64,000 nucleotides of DNA from Polyangiaceae bacterium (lineage in GTDB: Bacteria; Myxococcota_A; Polyangia; Polyangiales; Polyangiaceae): contig JABFXY010000163.1 in the NCBI GenBank assembly GCA_013361525.1, positions 1-64,000 on the forward strand, in the 5' to 3' direction. Positions 8,662 through 17,194 of this stretch are shown here, piece after piece; the stretch's first letter is position 1, and every line of letters starts with the position of its first letter. The position numbers and the translations under genes are program-made. The notes below the pieces were generated by a model, which saw only the letters and a list, made by a program, of their open reading frames with translations, had not been told where the DNA came from and made no database searches.

Positions 8662-10752
8662 ATGTCGAATCACGTCGTCAATCATGAAAACGAAGAGCCC
8701 ACCAGCGCCAAATCGGTCGCTGAGCTCGCGAGGATATGGGTCTCGCGTTGGGCAATGGTGGTGAGGGCGCGCTCCCTCGGTATGGATTTGATGGCCGGTC
8801 TGACGACCGCCGCCGTCGCGCTGCCGCTCAATATCGCATTGGCGGTCGCGTCGGGGGTGCCGGCGTCCGCAGGCCTCGTCGCCGGCGCGCTCGGCGGATT
8901 TCTCGCCGCGTGCTTCGGTGGCTCTTCATTGCAAGTCTCCGGACCGGCGGCAGCGCTCAGCACGCTCGTCCTCGCGATCGCGGGGCGCTTCGGAGCGGTG
9001 GGTGTCGCCGCGGCGTCGATCATCGTCGGTATCACGGTCTTCACGCTGGGCCTGCTGCGGATGGGGCGTTTCGCCAAGTACGTCCCCCATAGCGTGCTCG
9101 CCGGTTTCACCACCGGCGTCGGCCTGAAGCTGCTCAACCAGCAAATCCCGGAGGCGCTCGGCTTCGACTACAGCGTGCTCGACATCGGCCAAATGATGCA
9201 CCGGCCGCTGTGGTTGCACGACGTCTCGTGGCTGGCCGTCGTCTGCGCGTGTTTCGTCGCCATCGTGGTGCTCGCCACGAAATCGATGAAGCGATTCCCC
9301 GCGGCGATCATCGGCATATCGCTGGTGACGACGATAAGCATCTACCTCAATTGGGATCTGCCCCGGGTCGCGACCGTGCCCGATTCGATCCCCGATTTCA
9401 TCGTCCCGCGGGTGAAGGACGAAGAGTGGCTGGAGCTCGTGTGGATGACCCTTCCGCTCGCGATCTTGGTCGCCGTGGAGAGCTTGCTCTCGGCGCGTGC
9501 CGTCGACGCGCAGCGGCCCGACGTGAAGAAGGTCGAGCCGAATTTGGAGCTCATGGGCATGGGTATCGCGAACACGGCGACGGGCCTCTTCGGCGGTATG
9601 CCGGTGAGCGGCGTCATCGTGCGTTCGAGCGTCAATGCGCAGGCCGGCGGTCGTACGCGCCTGTCGGCCATGTTCCACGCAATTGCGCTCGGTGTGGCGG
9701 TGCTCGCCGCAGCAGAGTGGCTCGCGCAGATCCCGATTCCGGCGCTCGCCGGTCTCTTGGTTCTGACGGGCGCTCGTCTGCTCGACTTCGCCGAGCTCAA
9801 GCACCTGCTCAAGAGCGATCTCGTCGAAGCGATGGCCTTCGTCGCCGCCGCTGCTGGAACCGTCAGCGGCAACTTGATGGCCGGGTTGGTCGCCGGTCTC
9901 GTCATCTCGTTCGTGAATCAATGGGCCAAACGCAAGGCGTTGCTCGCGCAAACCGATATTCCGCGCGTGACGAAGAGCCGCTCCCGCGAAGAGGCGGAGC
10001 GCGGCATTCGTGCGGTGCTCGGCAGCGAGCGCGCGACGAGCCGCAAGCCACAAACCCAGCTCGCCCCCGGCCATCACACCTGGCTGCGACACATCACGCA
10101 GGAGGCGGTGATCGCCCCGTCCGCCTTCGTGCACGAAGCCGCCACCGTGATCGGCCACGTCGTGCTGTCGGATCACGTCCACGTCGCGGCGGACACCAGC
10201 GTCCGTGCCGACGAAGGCTCGCCGTTCTTCATCGGACCGAATACCAACATTCAGGACGGCGTCATCTTGCACGCGCTGAAAGACAAACGCGTGCGCGTCG
10301 GTGACGAAGAATGGGCCATCTTCATCGGCCGCAACGTGTCGCTGGCCCACGGCGCATTGGTGCACGGCCCGTGCTACATCGGGGACGACACCTTCGTCGG
10401 CTTCAAGGCGGTGGTGCACGACTCGGTCGTCGGCTCCCACTGCTTCGTCGGTATCGGAGCCGTCGTGGTCGGCGTCGAGGTACCCGACAATCGCTTCGTG
10501 CCCCACGGCACGATCGTCTCGACCCAAGCGGCGGCTGACGCCTTGCCCGAGGTCGCACACGCACAGCTCGAGTTCAACGAGGACGTCGTCGACGTCAATC
10601 GTGGTCTCGCGAGCGCATATCACTCGGCCGAGTCGCGCTTGCGCGCGGCGGTGGATCGCGCACGCGACGGGGCGCTCCTGTCGCGACCGGGCGCGATCTG
10701 GGACGCCAACTGGGGAAAACCTTCGGCGGTCGATTTGAACGATCGCTTCTGA
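8662..10752 (+). CDS. SulP-family anion transporter fused to gamma-class carbonic anhydrase
   Basis: 696 residues. Residues about 35-420 are a SulP membrane domain with 10 or more hydrophobic segments and the family sequences LTTAAVALPLNIALAVASGV, GLVAGALGGFLAACFGGS and LQVSGPAAALSTLVLAIAG. Where SulP proteins normally carry a cytoplasmic STAS domain, this one continues into a left-handed beta-helix carbonic anhydrase (about residues 480-660) resembling Cam/CcmM. The zinc ligands H537 (VILHAL), H563 (SLAHG) and H568 (VHGP) and the proton-shuttle position E518 (RADEGSP) keep the Cam spacing (19, then 26 and 5). The acidic loop after the first His is short, as in CcmM. Likely role: sodium- or proton-coupled bicarbonate uptake or release with CO2/HCO3- interconversion on the cytoplasmic side (inference). 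It starts an apparent operon with two SPFH genes. Confidence 0.92.
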   Translation: MSNHVVNHENEEPTSAKSVAELARIWVSRWAMVVRARSLGMDLMAGLTTAAVALPLNIALAVASGVPASAGLVAGALGGFLAACFGGSSLQVSGPAAALSTLVLAIAGRFGAVGVAAASIIVGITVFTLGLLRMGRFAKYVPHSVLAGFTTGVGLKLLNQQIPEALGFDYSVLDIGQMMHRPLWLHDVSWLAVVCACFVAIVVLATKSMKRFPAAIIGISLVTTISIYLNWDLPRVATVPDSIPDFIVPRVKDEEWLELVWMTLPLAILVAVESLLSARAVDAQRPDVKKVEPNLELMGMGIANTATGLFGGMPVSGVIVRSSVNAQAGGRTRLSAMFHAIALGVAVLAAAEWLAQIPIPALAGLLVLTGARLLDFAELKHLLKSDLVEAMAFVAAAAGTVSGNLMAGLVAGLVISFVNQWAKRKALLAQTDIPRVTKSRSREEAERGIRAVLGSERATSRKPQTQLAPGHHTWLRHITQEAVIAPSAFVHEAATVIGHVVLSDHVHVAADTSVRADEGSPFFIGPNTNIQDGVILHALKDKRVRVGDEEWAIFIGRNVSLAHGALVHGPCYIGDDTFVGFKAVVHDSVVGSHCFVGIGAVVVGVEVPDNRFVPHGTIVSTQAAADALPEVAHAQLEFNEDVVDVNRGLASAYHSAESRLRAAVDRARDGALLSRPGAIWDANWGKPSAVDLNDRF

Positions 10753-10776
10753 TTTTGGAATGAGGAGCAGAAAACA

Positions 10777-11718
10777 ATGAATTCGACCATGTTTTGGACG
10801 GGCGCCCTCGCGGCGCTGATTGCGATCGGCATCTGGCTTGTGCGGCGTTCCTTCTTCCGCGTCGAAGAAGGAACGGTCGGCGTCGTGAAGAGCTTCGGCG
10901 CTGCGGAGCACGTCTCGGGCGACGAACACCGGCTGCGCACCTGGCCCCCCGGAATCCACATGAAATGGCCCTGGGAAACGGCGATTTGCGTAGAGCTCAT
11001 GGAAAAAAGCGTGGACCTGTCCGGCGAGCGGGGGCGCACCGCCATGGCCGCCGACGGGACCAAGCTGCGCTTCGACAGCATCCTTCGCTATCAGGCAGTC
11101 GAAGCGCGCCTCTCCGACTATCTGTTCGGCATGCGCAACCCCCGCGAGCACGTGACGGGGTTGTTCACCTGCCTTCTGCGTAACGAGATTGCGAACTTCG
11201 GTGTCGCCCCACCGGCTCGCCCCGCGGGCGACGCCGCGCAGCCGACGACCGCGCTCGCTCGCCCCAAACGCAACAGCGATCGCCCCACCGTCGACATGGG
11301 CAGCTTCGCGCAGCTGCGCCGCGAGCGAGCCCAGCTCAACAAGGCCATTGCGGAGTTTTGCCACGAGCAAATCGGCGACCGGTACGGCATTCACTTCAAT
11401 GCCGTCGACCTGGTCGACATCCTGCCGCCGGACGAGCTGGCCGTCGCGCTCAATGCAGTCATCCACGCGGAGAGTGAGGCCGGCGCGCGCTACTTCCGCG
11501 CCGAGGGCGATTGCCAACAGCAGCTGCTCGCAGCCGAGGAGGGGCTCGCGATTGCTCGCACGCGCGCGATGGCGGTCGAGCAAGAGATGCGCACGCTCTC
11601 TTCCTATCTGGCGAAGCTGGACGACGCGGGCACCCTCGCCCTCTACGTCGAGCGCCGCCGCGCCGAGGTGCTCGGCGAAGCGAAGGCCGTCTACGTGCAG
11701 GCGCCCCTCTCCATCTGA
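10777..11718 (+). CDS. SPFH/band-7 membrane protein (first of a pair)
   Basis: 313 residues. One N-terminal membrane segment (about 7-24), then a band-7 domain starting FFRVEEGTVGVVKSFG and running through GIHMKWPWETAICVELMEKS, as in stomatin/prohibitin proteins. A Pro/Ala-rich insertion (about 147-175) interrupts the domain before ERAQLNKAIAEFCHEQIGDRYGI. The C-terminal third is helical (EEGLAIARTRAMAVEQEMR). GAGGAG lies before ATG 10777, and only 24 bases separate it from the SulP-CA stop, so it is co-transcribed. Probable membrane scaffold or regulator for the transporter. Confidence 0.88.
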   Translation: MNSTMFWTGALAALIAIGIWLVRRSFFRVEEGTVGVVKSFGAAEHVSGDEHRLRTWPPGIHMKWPWETAICVELMEKSVDLSGERGRTAMAADGTKLRFDSILRYQAVEARLSDYLFGMRNPREHVTGLFTCLLRNEIANFGVAPPARPAGDAAQPTTALARPKRNSDRPTVDMGSFAQLRRERAQLNKAIAEFCHEQIGDRYGIHFNAVDLVDILPPDELAVALNAVIHAESEAGARYFRAEGDCQQQLLAAEEGLAIARTRAMAVEQEMRTLSSYLAKLDDAGTLALYVERRRAEVLGEAKAVYVQAPLSI

Positions 11719-11736
11719 GACCCCGAGGAATTGAAA

Positions 11737-12633
11737 ATGACGTTTCTCTCGTTCGTTGTCGGCTTCGCCTCCATCGTGGGCGTCGCCTTGGTGTCACTGG
11801 TCGTGTTCAAGGGCCTCACCATTCGTGTCGAAGACGAAGAGGCCATTTTGGTCACCCGCTTCGGTAAATTGGCCAAAGTCGTGCGCACCCCGGGATTGCA
11901 CTTTTGCGCCGACCGCTGGGCACCGTGGGTGCGTCTCATCCACGTGTCACTCGCTCGTGACTATCGCGAGTTCGTCGACGTCCACGTCCACGACGCCGAG
12001 GGCACCACGGTGCTCGTCGACGTATGGCTCGAGGTCCGTGTGGAAGATCCGGTGCGCGCGACGTTCGCCGTCTCCGATTGGGATCACGCCCTGCGAAACC
12101 TCGTATCGCACGCCATCACGTCCATCTTCGGCGACCGCAAGTTCTCCGAAATCCTCCGCTCGCGCACCGAGCTCGGCAGCCGTCTGGAAGCCGAGATCGG
12201 CGACGATCTGAAGCGCTGGGGGATCAAAATCGAGCAGGCCTATCTGCGCAATGTCGGGCTGCGTCCGGAGGTCGAGCGCCAGATCCTTCACAGCGTCTCG
12301 GCGCAGCTCGAGCGCGCGAAAGCGGATGTGGACGAGCGCGGTCGCATCGCGGTCGCGCACCTCGAGGCCGAAACGCGCGTGCGGATCTCCGATCTCGTGG
12401 CGAGCGCAAAGGGTCAATACCCCGAGGCCGTCGGACGCGCCTACGAGGCGATGTCCGAGCGCAAGGCGGTGCGAGCGGCCTACGACGAGCTCTACAAGCT
12501 CGCACAGCTGAGCCCGGGCCGGATGGTCGCATTCCTCGGCTTCGACGGCATGAGGGCGATCGACGCCATGATGATTCCCGAGATCGGCGCGGGCCAGCGC
12601 CTGAACGGCAAGCAGGCCAACGGCAACACCTGA
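11737..12633 (+). CDS. SPFH/band-7 membrane protein (second of a pair)
   Basis: 298 residues from ATG 11737 (CGAGG upstream; a TTG at 11731 is an alternative). N-terminal membrane segment about 5-26, band-7 domain IRVEDEEAILVTRFGKLAKV with PGLHFCADRWAPWVRLIHVS, then WGIKIEQAYLRNVGLRPEVERQ and an alpha-helical region (QLERAKADVDERGRIAVAHL) typical of SPFH oligomers. It differs from its neighbour but has the same plan, suggesting a hetero-oligomeric ring like HflK/HflC, though it is shorter and without their hallmark sequences. An 18-base gap from the preceding gene implies one operon; a strong hairpin follows. Confidence 0.88.
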   Translation: MTFLSFVVGFASIVGVALVSLVVFKGLTIRVEDEEAILVTRFGKLAKVVRTPGLHFCADRWAPWVRLIHVSLARDYREFVDVHVHDAEGTTVLVDVWLEVRVEDPVRATFAVSDWDHALRNLVSHAITSIFGDRKFSEILRSRTELGSRLEAEIGDDLKRWGIKIEQAYLRNVGLRPEVERQILHSVSAQLERAKADVDERGRIAVAHLEAETRVRISDLVASAKGQYPEAVGRAYEAMSERKAVRAAYDELYKLAQLSPGRMVAFLGFDGMRAIDAMMIPEIGAGQRLNGKQANGNT

Positions 12634-12660
12634 GGCCGAGGTAGCGGCTGACGAACGACG

Positions 12661-12708
12661 GAGGCGCGCGTTCCGTGACCGATCCCAAACCGGTCGCGCG
12701 CGCGCCTC
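12661..12708. terminator. Strong bipartite hairpin after the SPFH pair
   Basis: A perfect outer stem GAGGCGCGCG (12661-12670) with CGCGCGCCTC (12699-12708) encloses an inner stem GACCG/CGGTC (12677-12681, 12691-12695) with a 9-nt loop. It lies 27 bases after the second SPFH stop and 52 before tRNA-Glu. There is no T-tract, as is common in GC-rich genomes, so its terminator role is inferred. Confidence 0.5.
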
Positions 12709-12760
12709 TCGTCGCCGCGTCAGTTCGCGCGGGGCCGAGCGTCTCATGTCCGGCGCATAC

Positions 12761-12835
12761 GTCCCCATCGTCTAGCCCGGTCCAGGACCCAGCCCTTTCA
12801 AGGCTGTCACGCGGGTTCGAATCCCGCTGGGGACG
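12761..12835 (+). tRNA. tRNA-Glu(TTC), copy 2
   Basis: Acceptor GTCCCC/GGGGAC, anticodon arm CAGCC-CTTTCAA-GGCTG (anticodon TTC) and T arm GCGGG-TTCGAAT-CCCGC. Discriminator G is followed by CCG, so CCA is not encoded here, unlike copy 1. It is nearly identical to copy 1 and in the opposite orientation. Confidence 0.96.
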
Positions 12836-12844
12836 CCGCTTCAA

Positions 12845-13756
12845 TCAGACCGTCGCAATGGCGATCTTCATGACGTGGGCGTGCTCGTACGGCTCGCCTC
12901 CGAGGTAGCGACGCCAAAGCTCGTCGGCCGCGACCTCCTCGCATGTGGTGAAGCCGGCTCGACGTGTGCACTCCGCCGCCGATTCGGGATCGAACGTGCT
13001 CTCGGCGTAGGTGAAAACGACGCGGCTTCGGGGCCCGCCGATGCTCGCCATGAAGCGAAGGCTTCGGTCGATTTCGTCGCTGCCGATATAGCCGATCACG
13101 CCCTCCCAAACGAACAACGCACCCGCGTGGGGGCGAAAGCCCTTTTTGACCAGCGCATCCGACAAGGCCGTCTCGAAGTCGGCGTCGAAATCGAAAGGCA
13201 CGTAAGCGACGCTCGCGGGGATCTCGATCTTGCCGGCCGACAACATCTTTCGCTTTCGCGAGAGCTGTTCGCCGGTATCCACCTCGTAGACCCTCGCGCG
13301 CCGCTGTCGGATCTCCGGCATACGGAGACCGCGCGCATCGAAGCCGGCGCCGAGCAACACGAGTTGTCGGAGACCGGCAGCGAGCCCATCTCGAACCGCG
13401 TCGTCGATGAAACGAGTGCGCAGCCTTACACCGTCGTAAAAAAACGGTAGATCGAGGTAGCGCTGCGTCGACTCGAGGGTTTGCTCGTCGACCGCGGCGA
13501 ACATATGGGCATAGGGATCTTCGAAGAGCCTCTCCCCCTCCCCACGGCTTCCCTCTTGCGCCCGCACACGAGCGATCGAGAACGCCGTGTCGGCGACGAC
13601 GCGGGACCGCGCGAGGCGCTCCTGTCGAATTCCCACATTCGGAGCGCCCGCGCGGAGCCGGTCCTCCTGCGCTCGCACCTGGCGAAGCGCCTGCTGGTGG
13701 CTCTCGCCCGTCTTCTCCATGCGGGCGGCAACGAGCTTCTTGAGATGGCTGGGCAT
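12845..13756 (-). CDS. SAM-dependent methyltransferase (TIGR00027 / LCMT-like family)
   Basis: 303 residues from ATG 13756, with GGAG upstream; a TTG at 13771 is possible. N-terminal PSHLKKLVAARMEKTGESHQ, then RLFEDPYAHMF, the SAM-binding LRQLVLLGAGFDARGLRM, an acidic strand VYEVDTGEQLSRKR, the AYVPFDFDADFE region and ALFVWEGVIGYI, all typical of the leucine-carboxymethyltransferase-like family. Members methylate small molecules or carboxylates; the substrate cannot be told. The stop lies 10 bases from the end of tRNA-Glu copy 2. Confidence 0.88.
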   Translation of the reverse strand: MPSHLKKLVAARMEKTGESHQQALRQVRAQEDRLRAGAPNVGIRQERLARSRVVADTAFSIARVRAQEGSRGEGERLFEDPYAHMFAAVDEQTLESTQRYLDLPFFYDGVRLRTRFIDDAVRDGLAAGLRQLVLLGAGFDARGLRMPEIRQRRARVYEVDTGEQLSRKRKMLSAGKIEIPASVAYVPFDFDADFETALSDALVKKGFRPHAGALFVWEGVIGYIGSDEIDRSLRFMASIGGPRSRVVFTYAESTFDPESAAECTRRAGFTTCEEVAADELWRRYLGGEPYEHAHVMKIAIATV

Positions 13757-14047
13757 CGTCGTCTTCTCCAACCACGCCGCCGTGCACCCCCCTGCCGGCG
13801 ATCGTGGACGAAGAGACGAAACCGAGCCCGGAGGTCATCCCTCTTCGCCCCGCGCGAGGGTCGTGGGGGGACGACCTTTGCGAGGTGAGGCCGGAGCAGG
13901 CGGCCGAGCCCAAGGGTGCGCCCGAAAGGCTACCTCCGTCAAGGCGGTAGCGGCCGCCCATCGCGCGAACGCTTCCGCGCGCGCCTCCTTCGAATGGGCT
14001 CCGCAGCGACCCACGTAAGGAGTGCGAGGGAGGTCGAATCCAGGGCC

Positions 14048-16342
14048 ATGAAGCTACGAAGCAGGCGCACGTTCGCCGCGCTCGCTCCGCTCGTGATCGC
14101 ATCGGCGTGTTCCCCCGCGCTCATCGACCCGAGCATCTCCGTCGGACAGGCGCCGAGCGGCACCGAGGCGCCGACCTCTCCAAAACGAGAGTCCACGCGC
14201 GCGTCGAACCGGATCGCCTCGGTTTCGGCGGGGAGTGAGCACCTTTGCGCGGTGAGCGATGTGGGCAAGGTCTATTGCTGGGGTCGCAACCAGGAGCACC
14301 AGCTCGGCGACGGCACGACCGAGCCACGGAACACACCGACGGCGGTCGACGGCCTCGGCGCGGTGGAGCGCGTGGTCGCGGGCGAGTCGGGGACCTGCGC
14401 GGTCACGAAAGGCGGCGAGCTCGTCTGCTGGGGCAAGGTCGGGGAGCGAAGCCTCGTTCGTCCCACCCGGATCGAGGGTTTGACGGACGTGCGCACGGTC
14501 GCCTTCGACGCCGCCCACGCCTGCGCGGTCGTCGGCAGCGGCTCCGTGCGGTGTTGGGGCTCGAACAAGCTCGGGCAGCTCGGAAACGGCGCCACCGACG
14601 ACGTACCGACAGGAGCAACCGTCGCGGTCCAAGGTGTCCGCGACGTGGCCGACATCGTCGTGATCGACTCCGCCTCGTGCGCGCTGACGAAACAGAGTGA
14701 GGTGTTCTGCTGGGGCGCGTTTCGTTCCTTCAAATCCGCGATACGCACCGCCCCCGCCGCGATCGCCGGATTACCCAAGATGAAGAGCATCAACGGCTCC
14801 ATCATGCCCTGCGGCGTATCGATGGACGGCGACGTCTACTGCTGGGGAAATCACCCGAAACATCTGCATGAGGCCACAAAGACCGACGCCTGGTCGAACG
14901 TCGCCCAATACGCTCGGGGCGCGCCGCATGCCTGCGCCATTACCAAGGACGGAAAGCTTCAATGCGGCGGGCGCCCGCAGTGGGGATCGATGGGCATCAA
15001 ACCCTATGTGCCCAGTTATCCCATCGAGATGCTCGCTCCGCAGGAAATATCCGCATTCGGGAGATTGTCCAAGGACGCGCGACTCGTGGCCGGCAGAGTC
15101 TTCACTTGTGTGCTCGACATGGGAAAGCTCCGCTGCATGGGTGACAACCAATACGGCCAGCTCGGTATCGGAGAATCGGGCACGCTCCTCGATCCGTTCG
15201 AGATACCCAATCTCGAGGGCGTCCAACGGATCTTGCCGTTCACCCATCGGGCCGATACGTCCGAGCCCTCGACCTGCGCGCTGAAGGACGACGGCAGGGT
15301 CGCCTGCTGGGGCCTCGGCAAGAGCCGAAATGATCCTGGTATACCGGGCGCCGAGCGACGAACCGACGCGCACAAGCCACGCGACGTCGCCGGGCTCTCG
15401 GGGGTCAAAGGCCTCTTCCGAGGACAGAGCGCATCGGAGGCGTGTGTCACCAAAGACAACGGCGGGCTCTGGTGTTTTCAAGCCGGCCTCTATGCCTACC
15501 CCGGCTCGACGACCCCGGAGGCGCTCGCGTTTGCACCGCGGCGAATGCTCGGCATGAAGAACGTGGCGTCGACGGCCCCGATTACTGATTACGACACACG
15601 CGCGCCGCGGGGGGCGTACGCGGTCCTTTCGGACGGCCGGGTCGTCGCATGGAGGGTGAAGGAAAAGACCGAACGAGAAAGGGACGGCGAGCTCGTGGCC
15701 GACGTCGAGGATAAGCCGATCTCGAGTCTCTCCAACGTCTCGCAGCTGATCGCGACGCACGACCGCGCGTGTGCCCTGTACGGCGACGGCACCGTGGGAT
15801 GTTTCGTCGTGTTCCCGGCGTTCGGCACTTGGAAGAACGCAAACATCGATCCCCGGGCGCTGAAACCGGAGGTCGTCCGGATTGAAGGATTGGCGAACGT
15901 GGCGGAGCTTTCGGTGTCCGATCGGTCCGGCAATTGGCCAAAGCCGACGACGACATTCGTGGCCCGGACGCGCGACGGGTCGATCTTCCGCTGGGACATC
16001 GACAGCAAATCGAGCACCACGTCCCTTACACGGATGTCGGCCACACCGGTCCCCGGGCTCGGTGCCGCGACCGCCATGACCCACGGCGGGACTCTCTGTA
16101 TTGCGCGAAAGGACGGCATCGATTGTGAACGTGACCGCCTCGGGCAATACGGGCCGGACGGTGATCTCGTGCCGTTCCACGTCGATTCGGGCCGCGTCGT
16201 CACCATCGAGGACGCGGCGCACACCTGCGTCGTGAAGGCCGACAAGCACGTCGCGTGTTGGGGTTCCAATCGGGGCGGCGCCGTCGGTGCTCCGGACCGG
16301 GAGCGCAGCGCGGAGCCGCTCGAGGTCGTGCTGCCCGAATAG
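14048..16342 (+). CDS. RCC1-repeat lipoprotein
   Basis: 764 residues from ATG 14048. Signal peptide with lipobox VIASAC (C at about 20), a short linker, then many RCC1-type blades with the CAV/CAL...G.V.CWG...GQLG pattern (for example GKVYCWGRNQEHQLGDGTT and GSVRCWGSNKLGQLGNGAT), making at least one seven-bladed propeller and probably parts of a second. The repeats contain paired Cys that may form disulfides outside the cytoplasm. Myxobacteria carry many such surface lipoproteins; ligand unknown. The 291-base gap before it contains no gene I can support. Confidence 0.88.
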   Translation: MKLRSRRTFAALAPLVIASACSPALIDPSISVGQAPSGTEAPTSPKRESTRASNRIASVSAGSEHLCAVSDVGKVYCWGRNQEHQLGDGTTEPRNTPTAVDGLGAVERVVAGESGTCAVTKGGELVCWGKVGERSLVRPTRIEGLTDVRTVAFDAAHACAVVGSGSVRCWGSNKLGQLGNGATDDVPTGATVAVQGVRDVADIVVIDSASCALTKQSEVFCWGAFRSFKSAIRTAPAAIAGLPKMKSINGSIMPCGVSMDGDVYCWGNHPKHLHEATKTDAWSNVAQYARGAPHACAITKDGKLQCGGRPQWGSMGIKPYVPSYPIEMLAPQEISAFGRLSKDARLVAGRVFTCVLDMGKLRCMGDNQYGQLGIGESGTLLDPFEIPNLEGVQRILPFTHRADTSEPSTCALKDDGRVACWGLGKSRNDPGIPGAERRTDAHKPRDVAGLSGVKGLFRGQSASEACVTKDNGGLWCFQAGLYAYPGSTTPEALAFAPRRMLGMKNVASTAPITDYDTRAPRGAYAVLSDGRVVAWRVKEKTERERDGELVADVEDKPISSLSNVSQLIATHDRACALYGDGTVGCFVVFPAFGTWKNANIDPRALKPEVVRIEGLANVAELSVSDRSGNWPKPTTTFVARTRDGSIFRWDIDSKSSTTSLTRMSATPVPGLGAATAMTHGGTLCIARKDGIDCERDRLGQYGPDGDLVPFHVDSGRVVTIEDAAHTCVVKADKHVACWGSNRGGAVGAPDRERSAEPLEVVLPE

Positions 16343-16405
16343 ACGAACGCAGAAACGCGCCGCGGTCTCCTCGCATCACGCCCCAATCGGTGACAGGCTC
16401 CCGCC

Positions 16406-17194
16406 GTGATTTTCACCACGGCGGCGCTCGTCGATCAGCTCGTCGCCCTCGGCGTTCGTCGCGGGGGCACGCTCCTCGTACACACGTCCTTTCGTGCCGT
16501 TCGTCCTGTCGAAGACGGCCCCCTCGGTCTCATCGCTGCGCTCCGCCGAGCCATCGGGCGCGAGGGCACGCTGGTCATGCCGACCATGACCGACGGTGAA
16601 TCGGTCTTCGATCCGCGCTCGACACCGACGGACCAAATGGGCATCACGGCGGAGCTCTTTTGGCGGTCCCCGGGTGTTCTACGCAGCACCCATCCAGGAG
16701 GCTCGTTCGCCGCGGAAGGCCCCCACGCCGCGTCGATCTGCGCGCCCCAGCCGTTGGCTCCGCCCCATGGCCCCGACAGCCCGCCCGGCCGGGTCCTCGA
16801 GCTCGGCGGGCAAGTCCTTCTACTCGGGGTCACCTACGGCGAATGCACGACGTTGCACGTCGCGGAGAGCATCGCGAACGTGCCCTACTCCATCGAACAT
16901 CCGTGTGTCGTCGAGGTCGACGGCGTCGCTGAGAGCGTGATGATCCCGGAGACGGACCATTGCTGTCGCGGATTCCACAAGGTGGACGGCTGGCTCGGCG
17001 ACCGGGGATTGCACCACAAGGGCAAAGTGGGAAACGCAGACGCGACGCTCGCCGACGCGCGAGACATCGTTTCGGTCGCGCTCGATCACCTTGCACGACA
17101 GCCACTCGTGTTCCTGTGTGAACCCGGGGCCGGCTGCGAAGAGTGCGATCTCGCGCGGTCGAGCGTCCCGGCGAAACGCGAGCGCACGTCGTGA
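16406..17194 (+). CDS. AAC(3)-family aminoglycoside N-acetyltransferase-like protein
   Basis: 262 residues, GTG start at 16406. It matches the antibiotic-acetyltransferase fold: LLVHTSFRAVRPVEDGPLGL, GREGTLVMPTMTD, the conserved STHPGGSFAAEGPHA, and VLLLGVTYGECTTLHVAES, in family order. The known reaction is acetyl-CoA-dependent acetylation of the 3-amino group of 2-deoxystreptamine aminoglycosides, but environmental members, including the YokD type, may have other substrates. Extra C-terminal Cys residues (CEPGAGCEECDLARS) are unusual. It overlaps the next gene by GTGA, implying translational coupling. Confidence 0.85.
   Translation: MIFTTAALVDQLVALGVRRGGTLLVHTSFRAVRPVEDGPLGLIAALRRAIGREGTLVMPTMTDGESVFDPRSTPTDQMGITAELFWRSPGVLRSTHPGGSFAAEGPHAASICAPQPLAPPHGPDSPPGRVLELGGQVLLLGVTYGECTTLHVAESIANVPYSIEHPCVVEVDGVAESVMIPETDHCCRGFHKVDGWLGDRGLHHKGKVGNADATLADARDIVSVALDHLARQPLVFLCEPGAGCEECDLARSSVPAKRERTS

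Noticed and set aside
8926-11583. Long minus-strand reading frame of 885 codons antisense to SulP-CA and SPFH1
   Set aside because: Composition is Arg/His/Asp-rich nonsense typical of the antisense of GC-rich genes, while the plus strand encodes recognisable domains throughout.
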